Origin: Gp7-AA6 sp036395755
GTDB lineage: Bacteria > Acidobacteriota > Thermoanaerobaculia > UBA5066 > Gp7-AA6
DNA: 64,000 bases
Reading direction: 5' to 3'
Assembly (NCBI GenBank): GCA_036395755.1
Contig: DASWCZ010000016.1
Location: 40,439 to 104,438, forward strand
Both the position numbers and the translations under genes were made by a program. Of this stretch, positions 59,590-64,000 are shown piece after piece. The notes beneath the pieces were generated by a model. The model saw only the letters and a program-made list of their open reading frames with translations. It searched no databases and had not been told where the DNA came from. The first letter of the stretch is position 1. Each line of letters starts with the position of its first letter.

Positions 59590-60996
59590 ATGGTCGAGCC
59601 CTCTCCGCCGATCCGCTTCGGCACCTCCGGATGGCGCGCGGTCATCGCCGAGGAGTTCACTTTCACGAACGCCCGGCGCGTGATCACGGCCATCGCCCGG
59701 GTTCTGGCGGAGGACGGCCGGGGCGGCGCTCTCGTTCTCGTCGGCTACGACACGCGCTTTCTCGCGGAACGGTTCGCGGCGGAGGCCGTGCGGCTCTTCG
59801 CGCGCGAGGGCTTCCGGGCGGAGGTCTCGAGCCGTCCCGTTCCCACACCGACGCTCGCCTTCGAGATCCGGCGCCGCGGGGCTGCGGGTGGGGTCAACTT
59901 CACCGCGAGTCACAATCCTCCACGGTATCTCGGGATCAAGTTTTCCACGAGCGACGGCGCTCCCGCGCTTCCCGATATCACGCAGCGGATCGAAGACCGG
60001 ATCGGCGGAATAGGCGAAGTCCTCCCGCCCGAGGAAGGCGAGGCGCCAGTCTCCTTCGATCCGGTGCCCGAGTACCTCGCGGACCTCCAGAAGAAGATCA
60101 ACGGCTCGGACGTCGCCCGCGGCAACCCGCATTTTTCGCTCGACTTCCGCTTCGGGACGTCGGCCGGCTTCCTCGACGCGTTCCTGGAGTCGGCGGGCGC
60201 GCGCCTCTCTCGTTTGAACGCGAAGCGCGACCCGCTCTTCGGCGGACAGTCTCCGCAGTGCGGGGAGAAGGAGCTGGTCGGTCTCTCGGCCGAGGTCGTC
60301 GCGCGCCGCTCGCGCCTCGGTCTCGCGTGCGACGGAGACTCCGACCGCTTCGGCGTGTGCGACGAGCGCGGCGCGTACGTCGCGCCGAACCGCATCCTCG
60401 CGCTCGTCTTTCGGGACCTCGTCGGCCGCAAAGGCCGACGTGGCGGCGTCGCCCGGAGCGTCGCGACGACCCACGCCCTCGATGCGCTCGCGGCGCGCTT
60501 CGGCGTCCCCTGCTACGAGACTCCGGTGGGGTTCAAGTACATCGGCGAAAAGCTGATCGCCGGCGAGATCGTCTTCGGCGGCGAGGAGAGCGCGGGCCTG
60601 ACGATCGAGGGACACGTCCCGGAGAAGGACGGCATCCTGGCGGACCTCCTCGTCGCGGAGATGTGCGGCGCGACCGGGAAGACCCTGACGGAGCTGTCGG
60701 AGGACCTCGACCGCGAGATCGGCCCTTTCCGCTCGGCGCGGGTGGACCTGCCGCTCTCGCCCGAGGAGAAGGAGTCGCTCACCGCCCTCAAGGCGTCTCC
60801 TCCGGAAGAGGTCGCGGGAAAACGCGTCGCGAGGGTCGACTCGATCGACGGAATCAAGTTGATTTTGGACGGCGGTTCGTGGATTCTGATCCGAGAGTCG
60901 GGCACGGAGCCGCTCGCTCGCCTTTACGTGGAAGCAAAAACGGAGGAAGAGGTCACCGCACTCACACAGGCCGCGCGCGAGCTCGTGGCGAAATGA
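59590..60996 (+). CDS. Phosphoglucomutase/phosphomannomutase
   Basis: A 468-aa alpha-D-phosphohexomutase. RFGTSGWRAVIAEEF at the N-terminus, the phospho-Ser loop TASHNPPRYLGIKF, the metal loop CDGDSDRFGV, the sugar-binding GGEESAG and the C-terminal phosphate site RESGTEPLARLYVE are all present. It interconverts hexose 1- and 6-phosphates and may feed the glycan cluster upstream. It overlaps eno by ATGA. Confidence 0.94.
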   Translation: MVEPSPPIRFGTSGWRAVIAEEFTFTNARRVITAIARVLAEDGRGGALVLVGYDTRFLAERFAAEAVRLFAREGFRAEVSSRPVPTPTLAFEIRRRGAAGGVNFTASHNPPRYLGIKFSTSDGAPALPDITQRIEDRIGGIGEVLPPEEGEAPVSFDPVPEYLADLQKKINGSDVARGNPHFSLDFRFGTSAGFLDAFLESAGARLSRLNAKRDPLFGGQSPQCGEKELVGLSAEVVARRSRLGLACDGDSDRFGVCDERGAYVAPNRILALVFRDLVGRKGRRGGVARSVATTHALDALAARFGVPCYETPVGFKYIGEKLIAGEIVFGGEESAGLTIEGHVPEKDGILADLLVAEMCGATGKTLTELSEDLDREIGPFRSARVDLPLSPEEKESLTALKASPPEEVAGKRVARVDSIDGIKLILDGGSWILIRESGTEPLARLYVEAKTEEEVTALTQAARELVAK

Positions 60997-62273
60997 CGTT
61001 CGCGATCGAGGACATTTACGCCCGCGAGATCCTCGACTCGCGCGGAAATCCGACAGTGGAAGTCGAGGTCCTGCTCTCCGGCGGAGCAACCGGGCGGGCG
61101 GGGGTTCCCTCCGGGGCTTCCACCGGAAAGCGGGAAGCGCTCGAGCTGCGCGACGGCGACCCGAAGCGCTACGGCGGCAAAGGGGTCACGAAGGCGGTGG
61201 CCAACGTCAACGGCGAGATCAGCCAGGAGCTGCGCGGGGCGGACGCGCGGGATCAAGGTCTCGTGGACCGGATCCTGATCGAGCTCGACGGCACGCCGAA
61301 CAAGTCCCGTCTCGGGGCGAACGCGATCCTGGGGGTCTCGCTCGCGGTCGCGCGCGCGACGGCCGAAGCTTCCGGCCTATCCCTCTATCGTTATCTCGGC
61401 GGCGCCGGCGGACGGACGCTGCCCGTCCCCATGATGAACCTCGTCAACGGCGGCGTTCACGCCGACAATCGCCTCGACCCGCAGGAGTTCATGGCGTGTC
61501 CGGTCGCGTTCGATTCGTTTGCCGAAGCGCTGCGCGCGGGCGCGGAGGTGTTCCACGCGCTGAAAGAGATTCTGAAGAAGCGCGGGCTCTCGACCGCGGT
61601 CGGCGACGAGGGCGGGTTTGCGCCCGACATCGGTACGTCCCGCGAGGCCCTCGACCTGCTCGTCGCCGCCATCGAGGCGGCCGGCTACCGACCCGGCGAG
61701 GATGTCGTGGTCGCGCTCGATCCCGCGGCGTCCGAGTTCTACCGGGACGGTCGGTACGTCCTCGCGGGAGAAGGCGCGACTCTCGATTCGGCCGGGATGG
61801 TGGCGTACTGGCAGGATCTCGCGGCCGAGTATCCGATCGCGTCGATCGAGGACGGTCTGGCGGAGAGCGACCGGGACGGCTGGATCGCGATGACGCGCCG
61901 GCTCGGCGAGAACATCCTGCTCGTCGGCGACGATGTGTTCGTGACGAACTGCGAGATCCTGGCGCGCGGGATCGAGGACGGGATCGGCAACGCTTTGCTC
62001 GTGAAGTTGAACCAGGTCGGCACGGTGAGCGAAACTCTCGAGGCAGTGGACCTCGCGCAGTCCTCGGGGTACCGAACCGTCGTGTCGCATCGGTCGGGGG
62101 AGACCTGCGACGATTCGATCGCGGATCTCGCGGTCGCGGTCAACTCCGGTCTGATCAAGACGGGGTCGACGTCGCGCGGGGAACGGCTGGCCAAGTACAA
62201 CCGGCTTCTCGCGATCGAGGACGAGCTGGCGGAGGTCGGCGTCTTTGCGGGCCGCGAGGCGTTCCCATCGTGA
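60993..62273 (+). CDS. eno: Enolase
   Basis: A 426-aa glycolytic enzyme converting 2-phosphoglycerate to phosphoenolpyruvate. AREILDSRGNPTVEVEV, GVPSGASTGKREALELRD, catalytic Glu in VGDEGGFAP, metal ligands in ALDPAASEFY and IEDGLAESD, catalytic Lys in LLVKLNQVGT and VVSHRSGET near the C-terminus are all conserved. The start overlaps the mutase stop by ATGA, and the end overlaps the FtsB-like gene by GTGA, an eno-ftsB order common in bacteria. Confidence 0.98.
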   Translation: MTFAIEDIYAREILDSRGNPTVEVEVLLSGGATGRAGVPSGASTGKREALELRDGDPKRYGGKGVTKAVANVNGEISQELRGADARDQGLVDRILIELDGTPNKSRLGANAILGVSLAVARATAEASGLSLYRYLGGAGGRTLPVPMMNLVNGGVHADNRLDPQEFMACPVAFDSFAEALRAGAEVFHALKEILKKRGLSTAVGDEGGFAPDIGTSREALDLLVAAIEAAGYRPGEDVVVALDPAASEFYRDGRYVLAGEGATLDSAGMVAYWQDLAAEYPIASIEDGLAESDRDGWIAMTRRLGENILLVGDDVFVTNCEILARGIEDGIGNALLVKLNQVGTVSETLEAVDLAQSSGYRTVVSHRSGETCDDSIADLAVAVNSGLIKTGSTSRGERLAKYNRLLAIEDELAEVGVFAGREAFPS

Positions 62274-62680
62274 CGGCCCTGGCGGCGGCGCCCCGGCGCG
62301 AGCCCCGGCCGCTGCGCGCGTTCTTCGTGTCCCTCGCAATTTCCGCGGGACTCCTGGGAGTGCTGCTCCTGTCCGATGGCCGCGTCATGGAGCTTCGCAA
62401 GGCGAAGGCGGAGGTCCGCGACCTCGACCGTCGAATCGCGGAAGAGCAGAAGGAGAACGCGCGTCTTATCGCCGCGATCGAGGCCGCGAACAAGGAGGAG
62501 TTCCCCGCGGAGAAGGTCGCGCGCGAGGAGTTGAACCTCGTGCACCCCGAGGACGTCGTCCTTCTGTATCCCGAGGGAAGCCTGACGAAGGAGAAGCCGA
62601 CGGCCGCCGCCGCGAAGAAGGAAGCCGAAAAGAAAGCTCCTCCGAGAACTCCATCGCCCGGGGCCGTCCGCGGGCGCTGA
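62270..62680 (+). CDS. FtsB/DivIC-like septum formation protein
   Basis: A 136-aa single-pass membrane protein: short basic N-terminus, one helix (about 17-38), then a coiled coil (residues 42-80, ELRKAKAEVRDLDRRIAEEQ) and the typical PAEKVAREELNLVHPEDVVLLYPEG end of the FtsB/DivIC family. An additional Lys/Ala/Pro-rich tail of about 30 residues follows. It acts in the division complex with FtsL and FtsQ. It is coupled to eno by GTGA. Confidence 0.9.
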   Translation: MTALAAAPRREPRPLRAFFVSLAISAGLLGVLLLSDGRVMELRKAKAEVRDLDRRIAEEQKENARLIAAIEAANKEEFPAEKVAREELNLVHPEDVVLLYPEGSLTKEKPTAAAAKKEAEKKAPPRTPSPGAVRGR

Positions 62681-62687
62681 GGTTCGA

Positions 62688-62954
62688 GTGGCGACCTGCG
62701 AGCACGTCTCGAAGATTCGCGAAGTCACGCCGAGCGCCGACGGCTGCGAGGATTGCCTGAAAATCGGCGACACGTGGGTCCATCTGCGACTGTGCCGCAC
62801 GTGCGGCTACGTCGGATGCTGCGATTCGTCCAAGAACAAGCACGCGACGAAGCACTTCCGGGCGGTGCATCACCCGATCGTCCAGTCCTTCGAGCCGGGC
62901 GAGGACTGGCTCTGGTGCTACGTGGACGAAATCTTCATCGAGCCGGGCGCTTGA
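62688..62954 (+). CDS. UBP-type zinc finger protein
   Basis: An 88-aa protein made of a single UBP (ubiquitin-hydrolase type) zinc finger. Zinc ligands include Cys in TCEHV, DGCEDCL, LCRTCGYVGCCDSS and His in HATKHF and AVHHPIV. In bacteria such small proteins are common and of unknown role. The start is GTG without a good ribosome-binding site. It overlaps the next gene by TTGA, which suggests a functional pair. Confidence 0.9.
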   Translation: MATCEHVSKIREVTPSADGCEDCLKIGDTWVHLRLCRTCGYVGCCDSSKNKHATKHFRAVHHPIVQSFEPGEDWLWCYVDEIFIEPGA

Positions 62955-63907
62955 GGTCCGACGCGTGGCCGGAGCTTCCGCTCGCGGCGTGGGCGGAGAC
63001 GCGGGACACGCTCCACCTCTGGACCCAGATCGTCGGCAAGGTCCGGCTGGTCCAGACGCCGTGGATCAACCACGCCTGGCACTGCACGCTCTACGTCACC
63101 TCGCGCGGCCTGACGACGTCGCTCGTTCCGCACGGGGAGCGGCTCTTTCAGATCGACTTCGACTTCATCGATCACCGGCTCCTCGTGACGACGGTCGAAG
63201 GCGATCGCCGGACGATCGCGCTCGCGCCGAAGTCGGTCGCGAGCTTCTACCGCGAGGTGATGACCGCTCTTGAAGAGCTCGCACTGCCGGTCGCGATCCA
63301 TCCCCACGCCTCCGAAGTGCCGGAGACGATCGACCTCTCGGAGGACTCGCGGCACTCCTCTTACGATCCGGAATACGCGCGGCGGTTCTGGCGCGTTCTC
63401 GCGTCGTCGCACCGCGTTCTCCAGCGTTTCAGATCGACGTTCCAGGGCAAGGCGAGCCCGATCCACCTGTTCTGGGGAAGCTTCGACCTGTCCTTGACCC
63501 TCTATTCCGGACGGGCCACCACGCCGAGCGAGATGACGATGCCGCACATGCCGAAATGGGTCGCGCGCGACGCCTCCATCCACGAGCAGGCGGCTTTCGG
63601 GTTCTGGCCCGGCAACGTCGCAGGTCCGATGGCCGAGGCGGCGTTCTACGCCTACGCGGTTCCGGCGCCGGACGGCTACTCCAACGCACGGGTCCGACCG
63701 TCCGCCACGCGCTTTCCCACGGAGATGGGGGAGTGGGTCCTGCCTTACGACGCGATGCGACGGTCGACTGATCCCGACGGCGAGCTCCTGGCGTTCTTCG
63801 AGGACACGTACGCGGCCGCGGCAGACCTCGGTCGCTGGGATCGGAAAGCGCTGGAGCGGACAGAGGCGCTCCCTCCGCGGCTTGACGAGCGAAAAACCGT
63901 TCGATAA
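62951..63907 (+). CDS. DUF5996-like protein
   Basis: A 318-aa soluble protein. WPELPLAAWAETRDTLHLWTQIVGK at the N-terminus, WINHAWHCTLYVT, FQIDFDFIDHRL and FWPGNVAGPMAEAAFYAYA fit DUF5996 proteins, which have no known activity. Many conserved Trp and His suggest an enzyme or binding protein. The TTG start overlaps the UBP zinc finger stop. It is the last protein gene of the window. Confidence 0.82.
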   Translation: MRSDAWPELPLAAWAETRDTLHLWTQIVGKVRLVQTPWINHAWHCTLYVTSRGLTTSLVPHGERLFQIDFDFIDHRLLVTTVEGDRRTIALAPKSVASFYREVMTALEELALPVAIHPHASEVPETIDLSEDSRHSSYDPEYARRFWRVLASSHRVLQRFRSTFQGKASPIHLFWGSFDLSLTLYSGRATTPSEMTMPHMPKWVARDASIHEQAAFGFWPGNVAGPMAEAAFYAYAVPAPDGYSNARVRPSATRFPTEMGEWVLPYDAMRRSTDPDGELLAFFEDTYAAAADLGRWDRKALERTEALPPRLDERKTVR

Positions 63908-63923
63908 GGTGCGCCTTCCCTGA

Positions 63924-64000
<77 letters not shown>

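Overview
This is a GC-rich, gene-dense bacterial chromosome segment. About 70 protein genes are packed with ATGA/GTGA/TTGA start-stop overlaps. There are three tRNA genes and no phage, plasmid, IS transposase or CRISPR locus. The gene content suggests a soil or sediment Gram-negative from Acidobacteriota or a nearby phylum: multi-receiver hybrid kinases, CRTAC1/ASPIC repeat proteins, a fused branched-chain 2-oxoacid dehydrogenase E1, a divergent Hfq-like protein beside a PSP1/YaaT protein, and PyrK-dependent class 1B PyrD. The taxonomic placement is inference from gene families only.

Layout. 1-3.9 kb: small envelope/exported proteins, an SGNH hydrolase and a two-gene ABC exporter. 3.9-10.8 kb: a signalling block with two hybrid kinases (REC-REC-HK-REC and TM-HAMP-GAF-HK-REC-REC), divergent from a minimal kinase-like protein and an NtrC-type sigma54 activator without a DNA-binding domain. 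10.8-13.1 kb: small hypothetical genes, including a 49-aa membrane protein. 13.1-18.4 kb: lysine/diaminopimelate operon asd-lysC-dapB-dapA-dapD plus a zinc-ribbon gene, facing an M20 peptidase. 19.9-24.1 kb: NAD synthesis (nadB, nadC, nadA on the minus strand). 24.1-26.3 kb: alpha-beta fused 2-oxoacid dehydrogenase E1. 26.8-30.1 kb: pyrK-pyrD-pyrF and a glycerophosphodiesterase, all overlapping. 30-42.5 kb: mixed metabolism and envelope genes (transglutaminase-like, 3-methyladenine glycosylase, two oxidoreductases, esterase, HAD phosphatase, aldehyde dehydrogenase, CPA2 antiporter) and a GAF/PAS protein with no output domain. 42.5-47.4 kb: tRNA-Ser(UGA), an SDR, a flavin halogenase-like enzyme and a CRTAC1 protein, closed by tRNA-Ser(GCU). 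47.4-50.1 kb: a broken gene remnant, an ACT protein, a DinB protein and serS. 50.1-56.4 kb: a polysaccharide cluster of four glycosyltransferases, a polyprenyl-phosphate sugar transferase and a methyltransferase. 56.5-64 kb: Hfq-like, YaaT/PSP1, purE, a pseudo-receiver, a CAP-domain protein, phosphohexomutase, enolase, FtsB-like, a UBP zinc finger, a DUF5996-like protein and initiator tRNA-fMet ending at the last base.

Regulation and repeats. Many first-in-operon genes lack a Shine-Dalgarno sequence and instead carry a TANNNT hexamer 6-9 nt before the start codon. This is the layout expected for leaderless mRNAs. At 1959-1978 two divergent genes share one such hexamer. At least four families of short palindromic or tandem repeats lie between genes. 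Three of them run into gene ends: the serS 3' end, the 5' end of the HAD gene, and the start of an esterase gene.

No single undescribed system is proven here. The best leads are the bidirectional leaderless promoter, the HTH-less sigma54 activator with its degenerate kinase partner, the repeat-encoded protein termini, and the Hfq-like protein.
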